In this document: in pieces, positions 1 through 8,828 of the stretch
Layout of the letters: each line of letters begins with the position of its first letter
Position numbering within the stretch: the first letter of the stretch is position 1
Assembly (NCBI RefSeq): GCF_001029435.1
Contig: NZ_LDOV01000030.1
Coordinates: 62,001 to 126,000, forward strand
DNA length: 64,000 bases
Source: Photobacterium aphoticum
GTDB lineage: Bacteria; Pseudomonadota; Gammaproteobacteria; Enterobacterales; Vibrionaceae
Reading direction: 5' to 3'
Notes under the pieces: generated by a model
Database searches by the model: none
What the model saw: the letters and a program-made list of their open reading frames with translations, nothing else
What the model was told of the DNA's origin: nothing
Made by a program: the position numbers and the translations under genes

Positions 1-786
1 CTGCGTCCCACCCCGCGTGCTAAGCAGTTGGCGCCGGAACTGCGGACTGTGTTGCAGGGGCTGGAGCATTTTACCCGTCCCAACCATTTTGAACCCCGTG
101 AGAGCGAACGGATTTTCCATCTGCATATGGTGGAAACGGCCTATTCGCTGACCTATCCCCATTTCATGCCGGCGGTGCTGAACGAAGCGCCCAAGGTGAG
201 TATCAATGCCAAAACCTGGCGACGTGACAGTTTAGATCAACTGCTGCGTTGTGAAGTGGATATGGCGATCAGTTGTTGGGAGTGGGATCCGCGCTCAAAA
301 TGGCATATCCACAATATTCCTGATGCGTTGAATTACGTCGAACTGGTGCGCGATCACGCCATCTGTTTGGTGCGGGAAAACCATCCCTTGCTGCAAGAGC
401 CCTGGAATACGGATACCTTCCTGAAATACCGTCACTTGCAGGTGGTGTTTGGCGGGATCGATCAGTGGTTATTGGATGACGTGCTGGATTTGCAACACCT
501 CAAGCGCGATATCGCGGTCAATTTAACGGATTTCCATTCTGCGATGGATCTGTGTGAGCACAGCGATTTGATCCTGTGTGCACCAGCCAAATACATCGAC
601 TACATGATGAGCCAGCAAAAACTCGTGCGTTTAGATGTGCCGATTGATCTGCATTCGGGCTGTTATGTGTTGATGTGGCACAAGCACTTTGATTTTGACC
701 ACAGTCATCAATGGTTCCGAGAGCTCATCATTAATCAGGTACGCGGCCCTGAGCCACTGTTGCCTTTATCCTCCCCGCCAGCGTGA
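1..786 (+). CDS. LysR-family transcriptional regulator, 5' truncated by window edge
   Basis: The reading frame is open from base 1 and ends at 786. It starts within what looks like the end of the LysR helix-turn-helix (LRPTPRAKQLAP), followed by a linker helix and an effector-binding domain of about 230 residues. The C-terminal part (EMVISG-like folds are absent; segments such as DMAISCWEW and HSDLILCAPAKYID are typical of periplasmic-binding-like LysR domains) fits the family. The real start lies upstream of the window; an internal TTG at 28 is not a genuine start. The last 52 bases overlap the 3' end of the convergent membrane-protein gene. Its target cannot be told because its divergent neighbour is not visible. 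Confidence 0.8.
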   Translation: MRPTPRAKQLAPELRTVLQGLEHFTRPNHFEPRESERIFHLHMVETAYSLTYPHFMPAVLNEAPKVSINAKTWRRDSLDQLLRCEVDMAISCWEWDPRSKWHIHNIPDALNYVELVRDHAICLVRENHPLLQEPWNTDTFLKYRHLQVVFGGIDQWLLDDVLDLQHLKRDIAVNLTDFHSAMDLCEHSDLILCAPAKYIDYMMSQQKLVRLDVPIDLHSGCYVLMWHKHFDFDHSHQWFRELIINQVRGPEPLLPLSSPPA

Positions 787-1397
787 TCTGAGTGATCTGG
801 CGTCAGCAAGCGGCGCTGTATGAACATGTGCCAAGGCAGATAAAACTGCGCAATGCGCACCAATAAATAGCCACTGGTGATGAGGCCTGATAGCCACATC
901 GCATTATCCAGACCGTCAGTCATGGCGATACCAAGGGCAAGGGCGAGCAGGGACAACCATGCGGCGCGCCACAGGGTATCAATGTCATAGTTTACCCATG
1001 CCGATAACGCGGCGTGTTGAAAGTGTCGCTTCAGCCATAACAAGCTCAGCCCGTAAGCGATGGGGATCAGGCTCATAATGGGCAATGGCCAGCCGCTGTA
1101 TAAGGTGCTGCCGGTCAGGCTTTTGCCGAGCACGGTATAGGTCATGGCCAGACCTTGCAGCATGTCGATGGGAATGACAAAAGACAACAGCAGGCTGATC
1201 AGTCCGACGAAATAGAGCAACGATCCGGCAATCAAGAGGCACCACACCGGCATACCCACCAAGAGATGGACGAGAGGCAGCAGTGTCAGGCCATGCATGA
1301 GCCGGGTGAGGGCTTTCGGGACGCCGGTGATGATGTGTTGGGGATGAGGTGGCGTGCCTGAAGGGGCGTGCGGGCGGTGAGATAATCCGGTCATCAT
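735..1397 (-). CDS. hypothetical multi-spanning membrane protein
   Basis: A 220-residue protein with about five or six hydrophobic segments (LTLLPLVHLLVG, WCLLIAGSLLYFVGLISLLL, PIMSLIPIAYGLSLLWL, AAWLSLLALALGIAM, MWLSGLITSGYLLVRIAQF), so an inner-membrane protein. The start is well supported: GAGGAGG lies about 6 bases upstream of ATG at 1397. I do not recognise a family and assign no function. Its 3' end overlaps the convergent LysR gene by 52 bases, an arrangement in which read-through from either gene would make antisense RNA to the other. Confidence 0.7.
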   Translation of the reverse strand: MMTGLSHRPHAPSGTPPHPQHIITGVPKALTRLMHGLTLLPLVHLLVGMPVWCLLIAGSLLYFVGLISLLLSFVIPIDMLQGLAMTYTVLGKSLTGSTLYSGWPLPIMSLIPIAYGLSLLWLKRHFQHAALSAWVNYDIDTLWRAAWLSLLALALGIAMTDGLDNAMWLSGLITSGYLLVRIAQFYLPWHMFIQRRLLTPDHSDHAGGEDKGNSGSGPRT

Positions 1398-1812
1398 AGG
1401 GCCTCCTCTGTGCTGTGATGCGCAATGTGTATATTCACTATGCGCTTATTGTGATATCACGGGGCATTTAATACGTGTTTTATTGATACATATCAAAAAG
1501 AAATACAGCGTGCCGCCGATAACTCAGTGATTAATTAATCGATTGATATATATAGCAATAAGTTTAATGACAAAAATGAAAGTTGTTATAGTATGACGAT
1601 CTTTATCGCTCACGGTTATGCGTTTGATCATATTCCAAATAGATATAGATAGCGTTATTTGGAATAGGCTCGTGCGCAATGAATGCTGGGCTGAGTGGAA
1701 ATAAAAAATATCGCTCAAGGATGTGGCAGTTCGGATCGGCCGATAAACAACCACGGTTTGGGTGACGTGATATTAGCATTGAGAGCATTAACATTGAGAG
1801 CATAGACGCCTT
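1398..1812. promoter_or_regulatory. 415-bp intergenic region with perfect inverted repeat at 1632-1665
   Basis: This AT-rich spacer separates the divergent membrane-protein and chemoreceptor genes and must hold both promoters. It contains a perfect 10-bp inverted repeat, ATTCCAAATA (1632-1641) and TATTTGGAAT (1656-1665), separated by 14 bases. It is a possible operator; no T-run follows, so a terminator is unlikely. Just before the chemoreceptor start the 13-mer around ATTGAGAGCATTA/AACATTGAGAGCAT is directly repeated (about 1777-1803). No RNA gene or further ORF is recognisable. Confidence 0.4.
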
Positions 1813-2922
1813 ATGTTTGGATTGGCTTCATTTAAGAAAAAGGACGATCGGGATCAGCGTTTGGAGGCACAAGCGCAGACGATTGCCACATTGACGGCAT
1901 CATTGGAGGCTTCTCAGCAAGAATGCCGCCAATTGCAGATCCTCGCGGAAGAACATGATCTGGCCATGAATACCCAGCGCGTGTATATCGACAGCTTGCT
2001 GAGTTCCGTGATGCCTGTTGAGCAGATCCGCACACACATTGCGATGTCAGCAGAACATTTGAAATTGCATTTAGAGCAGCATGTGGCTGATAACCGTGAT
2101 GGGATCGCCATCTTGGAAAGCTTTCGTGCGACGCTGCAAGATTTGATTGAGCAGATCAAGCACAGCGGGGAATCTCTGGAAACCTTGCGGATCAGTGCCG
2201 AAGACATCAGCCGTTTTGTGGTGACGATCAATCGTGTGTCAGAGCAGACCAACTTATTGGCCCTGAATGCGGCCATTGAGGCAGCCCGTGCCGGTGACTA
2301 TGGGCGAGGCTTTTCAGTGGTGGCGGATGAAGTGCGTAAACTGGCGTTAAGTGCCAGTGAAGCGGCCAGCCAGATTGAAAGCGGTGTGAGTGCCATTAAC
2401 AATAATACTCAGACGTGTCATCAGGGCGCTGAGTACATTGAAGTGCAATGTGCGACCTTACACGACAAAATCACCGAGTTGGTGGAGATTGTTACCGCAC
2501 TGATAAAAAGCACCGATACCCTGTATAACCTGGTGGACGAGAGTTATTCCGCGATTTTCTTGCGCCTCGTACAGTTGGATCACGTGGTGTGGAAAGTGGC
2601 GATTTACCAAAAGATCCGCGATCGTGATTTTGCCGACGGTAGTGTGGCGGGTCACCATCAGTGCCGACTCGGGCAATGGTATTACCAAGGGCGAGGCAAG
2701 CAGCTGTTTTCCCAGTGTCCTTCCTATAAGCAATTGGAAACGCCGCACGCGCAGGTGCATACCTATGGTAAACAGGCCTTGTTGGCTTATTCGCAAGGTA
2801 ATGCGGTACAAGGCGTGGAGTACATCAGCCTGATGGAGCGAGCGGCCAGCGCGGTGATGACCTTGCTGAATGATCTGGAAGCAGAAATCGCCCAAGTTAA
2901 AGGCCAAAATATCCGGCAGTAA
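1813..2922 (+). CDS. soluble methyl-accepting chemotaxis protein with C-terminal CZB domain
   Basis: A cytoplasmic chemoreceptor of 369 residues with no membrane segment. Residues about 10-55 are a coiled coil; about 60-235 is the signalling domain with the canonical hairpin tip ([21 protein letters not shown], then [13 protein letters not shown]), which contacts CheA/CheW. Residues about 260-365 form a chemoreceptor zinc-binding domain: LDHVVWK, then [10 protein letters not shown] and a later HAQVH, giving the His/Cys/His/His zinc set. In known members CZB domains sense zinc or hypochlorite. Start chosen at ATG 1813; upstream Shine-Dalgarno is weak. It stands alone rather than in an operon. 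Confidence 0.92.
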   Translation: MFGLASFKKKDDRDQRLEAQAQTIATLTASLEASQQECRQLQILAEEHDLAMNTQRVYIDSLLSSVMPVEQIRTHIAMSAEHLKLHLEQHVADNRDGIAILESFRATLQDLIEQIKHSGESLETLRISAEDISRFVVTINRVSEQTNLLALNAAIEAARAGDYGRGFSVVADEVRKLALSASEAASQIESGVSAINNNTQTCHQGAEYIEVQCATLHDKITELVEIVTALIKSTDTLYNLVDESYSAIFLRLVQLDHVVWKVAIYQKIRDRDFADGSVAGHHQCRLGQWYYQGRGKQLFSQCPSYKQLETPHAQVHTYGKQALLAYSQGNAVQGVEYISLMERAASAVMTLLNDLEAEIAQVKGQNIRQ

Positions 2923-2963
2923 TGTCGAGAAGGGCTTTCCCCGTACTAGACGTTCGTATTACC

Positions 2964-3112
2964 CTATGCCGCCGAGTGTTGGCGGCTGGGCTTTGTGGCC
3001 AGATTTAGATATTCAGGATTAGCCGCAGAGGCTTCGTAACCGGCTTTGGTACAGGTTGCGAGACAGGCTTTCACGTAGGCATCGCCTTGCCAGAGGCTGA
3101 GGTCTACGATTA
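2964..3112 (-). other. possible 3' remnant of a coding sequence (minus strand)
   Basis: Reading the minus strand, an open frame with protein-like composition (LWQGDAYVKACLATC, then KAGYEASAANPEYLNL) ends at TAG 2964-2966. It runs back into the region that now holds the start of the secreted-protein gene, with no start codon or ribosome site in a sensible place. I read it as a possible leftover C-terminus of a lost gene. It could equally be chance; the stretch is only about 50 codons. Confidence 0.2.
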
Positions 3113-3138
3113 GATATAAAAATAGCGTGAAGAAGACA

Positions 3139-3726
3139 ATGAAAAAAACGGCATTTGCCTTAATGTTACTGTGCTTGCCGACGTTGCCTGTTTGGGCGAC
3201 GACGGCCAGTGCGCCCGTGGCTTTTCAAACGATCCCCCAAGTGATGGTGGCGTTTGATGATGCGCAAGTGTACCGCAAAAAAGCGGTGACACTGGGCCGT
3301 TTGGCACACAAAGCCGAGCTGGGGCGCGTGTTGCCGACTTATGTGGCGGGAAGCGATGGTAAGCCACTATTGGAAACAGAAAATACCATCAGTAAAGACG
3401 TGGTGATTGCCCGTGCGCCTGTGCCTGTCAGCGGCGCGGTGTATAACGAGTGGTTGGTGCCTAAAACGACGTGGGTAGACACCTACGGTGAGTTGCCGAT
3501 GTTCGATACCTTTATGCCATTCAAACGCATTAAAACCATCAAAGCCATTCCAATCACACCGGAAGTACTGAGTTTGCTGGGCAGTGAAGATGGTGAAACG
3601 GCGGTGATTGCGGTGAGCTGGAACGCACAAGGCATGAAAGTGTACAAAGACGGTTACCTAACCGATGCGGGTTACGGCATTGCGCCGGCAGAGATGCAAA
3701 ACTCGTATGAAGTGGTAGAAGAATAA
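3139..3726 (+). CDS. secreted protein of unknown function
   Basis: A 195-residue protein beginning MKKTAFALMLLCLPTLPVWA, a clear Sec signal peptide with a probable cleavage after VWA. The ATG at 3139 is preferred over the in-frame GTG at 3127 because the signal peptide then has a normal length. The mature part of about 175 residues contains no cysteines and no motif that I recognise; it has several aromatic/proline segments (YNEWLVPKTTWVDTYGELP). It is followed by a strong terminator at 3761, so it is transcribed alone. Periplasmic location is inferred from the signal peptide only. Confidence 0.7.
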   Translation: MKKTAFALMLLCLPTLPVWATTASAPVAFQTIPQVMVAFDDAQVYRKKAVTLGRLAHKAELGRVLPTYVAGSDGKPLLETENTISKDVVIARAPVPVSGAVYNEWLVPKTTWVDTYGELPMFDTFMPFKRIKTIKAIPITPEVLSLLGSEDGETAVIAVSWNAQGMKVYKDGYLTDAGYGIAPAEMQNSYEVVEE

Positions 3727-3760
3727 CGTCTCGTCGTTATCCATCAGCGATATAAAAAAG

Positions 3761-3793
3761 AAATGGCCATGGTTATCTACCATGGCCATTTTT
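3761..3793 (+). terminator. rho-independent terminator after secreted-protein gene
   Basis: A perfect 12-bp stem, AAATGGCCATGG with CCATGGCCATTT, closes a 7-base loop and is followed by a run of T. It ends the 3139-3726 transcript. Confidence 0.85.
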
Positions 3794-3870
3794 TATGGGC
3801 TTACTTTTTCGGTTTATTGGCGTTGGCCTCATTGTGCAGGCGCAAGCGCATAGACCGATGCGAGTAGGCC

Positions 3871-3896
3871 ACAGGTGCTGCACACACAGCACCTGT
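3871..3896 (-). other. 10-bp hairpin just downstream of the chitinase gene
   Basis: ACAGGTGCTG and CAGCACCTGT form a perfect 10-bp stem with a 6-base loop, 12 bases beyond the chitinase stop codon. There is no T-run on the minus strand, so it may be a 3'-end stabilising structure rather than an intrinsic terminator. Confidence 0.5.
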
Positions 3897-3907
3897 AGAA
3901 TTACCCC

Positions 3908-5710
3908 TTACTTGCCATCAGGGATAACTTGGCCATTTTCGTCGATGGCTTGTACGTTGAAGTGGTATTCCACACACTTCTCGTAATCGCCAGGGAACAA
4001 GGCGTTAAAGGCATACTGGTAAGGTACCAGTTTACACATGAAGCTTGCGTTGCCAGGGGTATTGGCATCGTAGCCCCAGTCTTTATCCCACGTGATCATC
4101 AGCGCGCCTGCACCGTCAGTATTAAACGGCTTCATGTTGGCACAGCCCAGTTTTTCACCAGAGATATCCAAGCCCAACTCTTTTGAAATCAACTTGTAGT
4201 AGTCGATACGGTTTTGTGCACGGAAGTCTTCGTTGCCTTTGTTACATTCAAATGCACCGTTGATGATTTGAATGGTGGCACCAAAGCCCAGTTCAATACC
4301 GGCGGCTTTATCAGCGGCGTTTGGCTGCCATGTGCCGTCAATCACGTGCAGCATGCTTGGCTTCGGTGGTTGTGGGTACACATAGAAGAACACGGCAGAA
4401 GCCAGGTTCAACCAGGTGTCAGCCACCAATGCTGGGTTTTCTAGCAGCACGCTCTTATCGCCGAACATGGCTTCAGAGAACGGACCGTAGTTGTAGTTCC
4501 AGCTCAACTGCTTCGCACCACGGCCGAAGTAGCTCTTCTTATCCGCACAAGGCCAACGCTCACCTTGCCACTCGTTACACTTGCTGTACGTCATGTCGTG
4601 GACGTTTTCGTCTTTGTACATTTCACGCAAGTAATACAAGCCTTGACGCCAGCGCGGTACCCCTTGGCTCACTTCCCAGTTTGGCGCATTGGCACCGGTT
4701 TCCTGCACAAAGTGCGCAAACATGGTTGCCAGTGAACGACGACAGATGTCATCGGAGTTACGACCATCGGTGTAAGTACGACAGAATGCCGGGAACTTCG
4801 CGATAGACTGCAAGAAACGGGTGTAGGTGTACTGCTCGTTACGCAGTGGGAACAAGAACTCCCACATTGCCTCATCCACAATCATTTCCGCACGCTGAAC
4901 GTTGTCAGGGTTGCTGGATTTCAGAGGCGCAACGGCTTCAACAATGGCGTTATCACGGGTTTCGATGTCTGAACGTACCCAGTTAAACAGTTCTGTGTTG
5001 GTTTGGCTCTGCTCGTACGCTGTCATCTCTGCGCGTGGGATCAGGTAGCCGCCCTTGCCGTCTGGAATGATAGTGAATTCACCCGGTACTGGGTCTGGAT
5101 CGGGATTTGGGTTCGGATCCGGATCAGGGTCTGGATTCGGGTTTGGATCGGGATCTGGGTCAGGGTTTGGACCTGGGTCAGGATTGCCTCCCGGACAATC
5201 AACCACACTCCAGAACCAGCTGCTGGATGATGGTGATTCCCATAGACCAGGGTTATTGCGTGCTTCGTAACAGACGTTTTCGAAGATCACGACATCACCG
5301 TTCTTGACGGTGGTTTGGCCAGGTACCCAAGGAATAGCGGTGGTTGGATCAGGGTTTGGATTTGGGTCTGGGTCAGGGTTCGGGTTGGGATCCGGATCGG
5401 GATTTGGGTTCGGGTCAGGATCGGGGTCCGGATTTGGGTTTGGATCCGGATCAGGGTCTGGCGTGACGCCTGTACATTCTGCTGTGTCCCAGAACCAGCT
5501 ACCGGCTTTTGGCGTTTCCCATGTGCCCGGGCTGTTCTTGGCCTGGAAACACTTGGATTGGAAAATAACGATGTCACCGTTGCTCACTTTGGTTTGACCG
5601 GCCACCCACTCAATCGGGGCGGTCGCTGCATGAAGCTGACCACTGAAGGTATTAGCCAGTGCTAACCCCACCAGTAAGCCAAGTTCTTTCTTAGAGAAAG
5701 AAATTTGCAT
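3908..5710 (-). CDS. secreted GH19 chitinase with two chitin-binding modules
   Basis: A 600-residue extracellular chitinase. Residues 1-28 are a Sec signal peptide (MQISFSKKELGLLVGLAL...); two CBM5/12-type modules follow at about 31-78 and 127-175, each with the pattern WVxGQTxVxNGDxVIFxxxCxxAxNxPGxWE...SWFW. Each is followed by a linker made of repeated Asp-Pro-Asn-Pro. The catalytic domain is about residues 215-600, with the GH19 signature FVQETGANAPN carrying the probable acid glutamate and GRGAKQLSWNYNYGPFS. The start at 5710 is chosen because AAAGGA lies 9 bases upstream; the in-frame ATG at 5719 overlaps that site. GH19 enzymes cut chitin by inversion. Expressed alone; no chitin-uptake genes are adjacent. 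Confidence 0.95.
   Translation of the reverse strand: MQISFSKKELGLLVGLALANTFSGQLHAATAPIEWVAGQTKVSNGDIVIFQSKCFQAKNSPGTWETPKAGSWFWDTAECTGVTPDPDPDPNPNPDPDPDPNPNPDPDPNPNPDPDPNPNPDPTTAIPWVPGQTTVKNGDVVIFENVCYEARNNPGLWESPSSSSWFWSVVDCPGGNPDPGPNPDPDPDPNPNPDPDPDPNPNPDPDPVPGEFTIIPDGKGGYLIPRAEMTAYEQSQTNTELFNWVRSDIETRDNAIVEAVAPLKSSNPDNVQRAEMIVDEAMWEFLFPLRNEQYTYTRFLQSIAKFPAFCRTYTDGRNSDDICRRSLATMFAHFVQETGANAPNWEVSQGVPRWRQGLYYLREMYKDENVHDMTYSKCNEWQGERWPCADKKSYFGRGAKQLSWNYNYGPFSEAMFGDKSVLLENPALVADTWLNLASAVFFYVYPQPPKPSMLHVIDGTWQPNAADKAAGIELGFGATIQIINGAFECNKGNEDFRAQNRIDYYKLISKELGLDISGEKLGCANMKPFNTDGAGALMITWDKDWGYDANTPGNASFMCKLVPYQYAFNALFPGDYEKCVEYHFNVQAIDENGQVIPDGK
5092..5184 (-). repeat. short tandem repeat encoding Asp-Pro-Asn-Pro linker 2
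   Basis: An imperfect hexanucleotide-based repeat (GGATCx/GGGTTx units) encodes the linker between the second chitin-binding module and the catalytic domain. Units differ mainly at third codon positions, so the protein repeat is kept while the DNA drifts. Confidence 0.8.
5343..5461 (-). repeat. short tandem repeat encoding Asp-Pro-Asn-Pro linker 1
   Basis: The same type of imperfect hexanucleotide repeat encodes the linker between the two chitin-binding modules. It is longer than linker 2. Such tracts can expand and contract by slippage in steps of six bases without breaking the frame. Confidence 0.8.
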
Positions 5711-6190
5711 GGCGTTCATTCCTTTGATGTTGTGATGATGTTGAATTGACCAACTCATTATTAGACGATATTTCCACGCTCACAGCGTTGTCATTAGCCA
5801 CTTCGAGGTTATTCACGAACATCTTTCCCCTTTGCGCCGCATATCATGTGTAACCATGGCGTCGCTCGCAAAATAAAATTAGTGGCCGACGGTGCGAAAT
5901 CTGGCTTCGATTTACCCTGTTGTGGCACATCAAAATGATGGGTGTGATCCGTGTTTTAACACGCAGGGTGAGAGCGACAGTGAGGCGACAAATGAACGAG
6001 AAATCACAACAAGGAAATGGGTAATAGATGCCATTGTTACCATTTGGTAATAGTTATTTGCCTTTCTGTGGGATTATCATTCCATTTTGCATCAATATAA
6101 TGTGCCACATCAAAACCCGCCGCTGGTGGGCTTTCAACGAATGGTTATGTCGTCTTGCATAGCGGGCGACACATGAAAGGTGGACACACA
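5711..6190. promoter_or_regulatory. divergent promoter region between chitinase and ndh
   Basis: About 480 bases without a gene. It contains a 14-bp palindrome TTACCATTTGGTAA at 6037-6050 and two near-identical 15-mers on the plus strand, TGTGGCACATCAAAA (5921-5935) and TGTGCCACATCAAAA (6101-6115), one mismatch in 15, 180 bases apart. The 15-mers each contain a TGTG-N-CACA palindrome. These are candidate regulator sites serving the two divergent genes. No match to a named operator is certain. Confidence 0.45.
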
Positions 6191-7423
6191 ATGTCGAAAA
6201 TTATTGTTGTAGGTGGCGGTGCGGCTGGCCTTGAATTGGTGACACGTTTGGGGCGAAGCCTGGGTCGTCGTGCGGAACACACCATTACCTTGGTTGAACC
6301 GGCTTCCCACCACTATTGGAAACCTCGTTTGCATGAAATTGCGGCTGGGACGTTTGATAATGAATTAGACGCAGTCAGCTACCTGCAGCATGCGGCTTGC
6401 CATGGGTATCAGTATGTACAAGCGGCCATGACAGGGTTAGATCGCAGCACTAAAACCATTACGGTTTCACAGCCAGTCAATGGGGAAGCCACACTGGATT
6501 ACGACTACTTGGTGCTTGCGGTCGGGGCGATCAGCAATGACTTCAAAACCCCGGGTGTGAGTGAGCACTGCCTGTTTTTGGACTCGGCCGAACAGGCACA
6601 GCGCGCTTGGGCATTGATCAATCCCTTATTGCGTACCCAAGGTGAGCATCGCTTATCGATTGTCGGGGCGGGTGCTACCGGTGTTGAACTGGCAGCAGAG
6701 CTGGCGAAAGTGAGCGAGAAACTGCAGCGCTATCGTCACGGGGCGTCATTGTCCATTACCTTGGTCGAAGCGGCTGATCGTGTACTGCCAGCCAGTCCGG
6801 CATGTATGTCAGAAAAAGTGCAGCGAAAATTGGAACAACAAGGTGTCACCGTGTTGACAAATACCCGCATTCAACGCGCCGAGTCAGGCCGTTTAGTGAC
6901 GGCGGATGATCAGGTATTAACCGCTGATCTGCAAATTTGGGCGGCGGGTATTAAGTGTGCTGATTGGCTCACGCAATTGGATGGCCTAGAAACGAACCGG
7001 ATCAACCAGCTTAAAGTGCATGACACCCTGCAATCGACGCTGGATGAGGCGATTTTCGTGATGGGTGACAGCGCGGAATGTCCGCAGCCGGACGGGTCAT
7101 TTGTACCACCGCGCGCGCAAGCGGCTAATCAGGCGGCAGGGCATTTGGCACATCAGTTTGCCCGTTTAATGAAAGGCAAACCCTTACAGCCATTTCTGTT
7201 TAATGATGGCGGCATGGTCGTGGCATTGGGCCATGATTATGCGGTGGGCGCACTGATGAATGACAAAGTCGTACTGCGTGGTCGTTTAGTGCGTAACTTG
7301 TATGACACGATTTTTCGTTTGCATCAGCGTATCCTGTTTGGGTGGGGACGGGTAACGGCATTGGTAATGCTCAAACGCATTAAAGGCCTGCTCAGCCCGT
7401 ATTACAAAGGTAACGCGTCTTAA
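6191..7423 (+). CDS. ndh: type II NADH:quinone oxidoreductase (NDH-2)
   Basis: A 410-residue single-subunit, non-proton-pumping respiratory NADH dehydrogenase, peripheral on the inner membrane. Two Rossmann motifs are visible: the FAD-binding IIVVGGGAAGLELV at the N-terminus and the NADH-binding LSIVGAGATGVELAAEL at about residue 155. A third FAD motif is in DEAIFVMGDSAECPQPDG near 290. The C-terminal amphipathic part (FRLHQRILFGWGRVTALVML) probably anchors the protein. Start at 6191 follows AAGGTGG by 7 bases; an upstream TTG at 6155 lacks such a site. Family length is about 400-430, so it is full length. A terminator follows at 7491. Confidence 0.93.
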   Translation: MSKIIVVGGGAAGLELVTRLGRSLGRRAEHTITLVEPASHHYWKPRLHEIAAGTFDNELDAVSYLQHAACHGYQYVQAAMTGLDRSTKTITVSQPVNGEATLDYDYLVLAVGAISNDFKTPGVSEHCLFLDSAEQAQRAWALINPLLRTQGEHRLSIVGAGATGVELAAELAKVSEKLQRYRHGASLSITLVEAADRVLPASPACMSEKVQRKLEQQGVTVLTNTRIQRAESGRLVTADDQVLTADLQIWAAGIKCADWLTQLDGLETNRINQLKVHDTLQSTLDEAIFVMGDSAECPQPDGSFVPPRAQAANQAAGHLAHQFARLMKGKPLQPFLFNDGGMVVALGHDYAVGALMNDKVVLRGRLVRNLYDTIFRLHQRILFGWGRVTALVMLKRIKGLLSPYYKGNAS

Positions 7424-7490
7424 CTCTTGGACGGTTAATCCATACTCCGATCGTTTCCTGCTTAAATTTCCCACTATTTTTATAATGATA

Positions 7491-7524
7491 ACGGGTGGCG
7501 CACGTGTGTCACCCGTCTGTGTTT
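7491..7524 (+). terminator. terminator after ndh
   Basis: ACGGGTG (7491-7497) pairs with CACCCGT (7510-7516), followed after a few bases by a run of six T. It also argues that the following symporter gene starts after this point. Confidence 0.65.
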
Positions 7525-7544
7525 TTTCTAATGGAACCACGTTT

Positions 7545-8828
7545 ATGTGGCATAAAGTTATGTGGCAAAAAATTCGTCGCTCATTACCTCTTCAACTTTT
7601 ACTGGCTGCGGCCAGCGCTTGGCTGTGTGCGACAGTGTTCTCACGCTTTGCCGATCCTGCGACGCTCACTCACGCAGCCTTAAATCAACAAGGCTGGTTT
7701 CAACTGTTGATGTTGGGGAAAACCACCTACATCGGGCTGTTGAAGATGGTGGTGGGCGTGATGGTATTGTTCTCTTTGATTGAAGGGATCACCAATATCG
7801 GATCTATCGTTCGCCTTAAAACGTTAGGTGGCAGAACCATTGTGTTCTACACCATGACCACCTTGTTTGCGATTAGCTTGGGATTGGGCGCCTCTTTGAT
7901 GCTGCCGCCTTGGCAGCCGTTGATGGAGACCGTGCCGGTGTCTGACAGCGTCACCTTGATCAACCATGGTGATGCCAATGGCGGAGCGATTGTCAGCAAA
8001 ATCTTCGGCATGGCGTTGGTGAACCCCGTTGCAGCCATTGCCAACGGTAACCTGCTGGCGATTGTCGTGTTTGCTTTCATGATGGGCATTGCCTTGTTGG
8101 TCGGGTTGCCGCAAAAGCACCCGCTGTTTGAGGTGATTCAGGGGATCAACAAAGGCATCAACACGTTGGTACACGGCATTGTGCGCCTGTCACCGATTGC
8201 CATTTTTGCCATTATCTTTGATTTTTCCCTGACCGGCGGTGAAGCCTTATTCGGCCAGTTGGCCATGTTTGCCTTGTTGGTGTTTGTGTTGACCATGTTC
8301 CACGGCGGTGTGGTGTTGCCGACCATCGCTAAACTGGCGACCGGCATTGGCCCCGTGACGCTGTTTAAAGCCATTGCCGCACCGCTCACTATGGCGTTTG
8401 CGACCTCATCCAGTGCCGCGACCTTGCCGCTGTCGATGCAGGCGGCAGAAGAAAAACTGGGCGTCTCGCCTTCGACCAGCAGCATGGTATTGCCGTTGGG
8501 CTCTGTGATGAACATGGACGGCACTGCACTGTTTGAAGGTGTGGCCGCGATTTTCTTGGCACAACTGTTCGGGATTGATTTAACCACCACCGGTTTGGTG
8601 ATGATTTTCATCATGGCGATGGTGTCATCGGTTGGCGCGCCGGGTATGCCATCAGGCTCGATGTCTGGCATGCAGTTGGTGTTGTTGGCCGCAGGCATTC
8701 CACTCGAAGCCATTGCGATCTTGCTGATCATTGAACGCCCGCTTGATACCTTTCGCACTGCCGTCAACGTAGAAGGGGACTTGATCGCCGCGCTGGTGGT
8801 GGATAAGTGGCACTCGAAAGCGGGTTGA
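7545..8828 (+). CDS. dicarboxylate/amino acid:cation symporter (DAACS family)
   Basis: A polytopic transporter of about 427 residues in the GltP/DctA/SstT family, coupling uptake of a C4-dicarboxylate or an amino acid to Na+ or H+. Family hallmarks are the re-entrant loop 1 serine motif (AFATSSSAATLPLS), the unwound NMDG segment (VMNMDGTALFEG) and the loop 2 motif (SSVGAPGMPSG). About eight hydrophobic helices precede and surround these. The start at 7545 follows GGAA by 9 bases; ATG 7560 is an alternative, and the longer frame from 7485 runs through the ndh terminator. The residues that separate aspartate from serine or dicarboxylate selectivity cannot be judged by eye. Confidence 0.9.
   Translation: MWHKVMWQKIRRSLPLQLLLAAASAWLCATVFSRFADPATLTHAALNQQGWFQLLMLGKTTYIGLLKMVVGVMVLFSLIEGITNIGSIVRLKTLGGRTIVFYTMTTLFAISLGLGASLMLPPWQPLMETVPVSDSVTLINHGDANGGAIVSKIFGMALVNPVAAIANGNLLAIVVFAFMMGIALLVGLPQKHPLFEVIQGINKGINTLVHGIVRLSPIAIFAIIFDFSLTGGEALFGQLAMFALLVFVLTMFHGGVVLPTIAKLATGIGPVTLFKAIAAPLTMAFATSSSAATLPLSMQAAEEKLGVSPSTSSMVLPLGSVMNMDGTALFEGVAAIFLAQLFGIDLTTTGLVMIFIMAMVSSVGAPGMPSGSMSGMQLVLLAAGIPLEAIAILLIIERPLDTFRTAVNVEGDLIAALVVDKWHSKAG

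Noticed and set aside
3795..3902. Possible small peptide ending KPKK on the minus strand near 3803-3851
   Set aside because: Only 16 codons from its ATG, lies between a terminator and a hairpin, no ribosome site.
5097..5460. CRISPR array in the regular repeats near 5.1-5.4 kb
   Set aside because: Units are six bases long, in frame and code a Pro-rich linker; no spacers.
4321..5665. Several plus-strand frames antisense to the chitinase, rich in Gly-Ser or Trp-Val-Arg
   Set aside because: Translations of the hexanucleotide repeats in the wrong strand.
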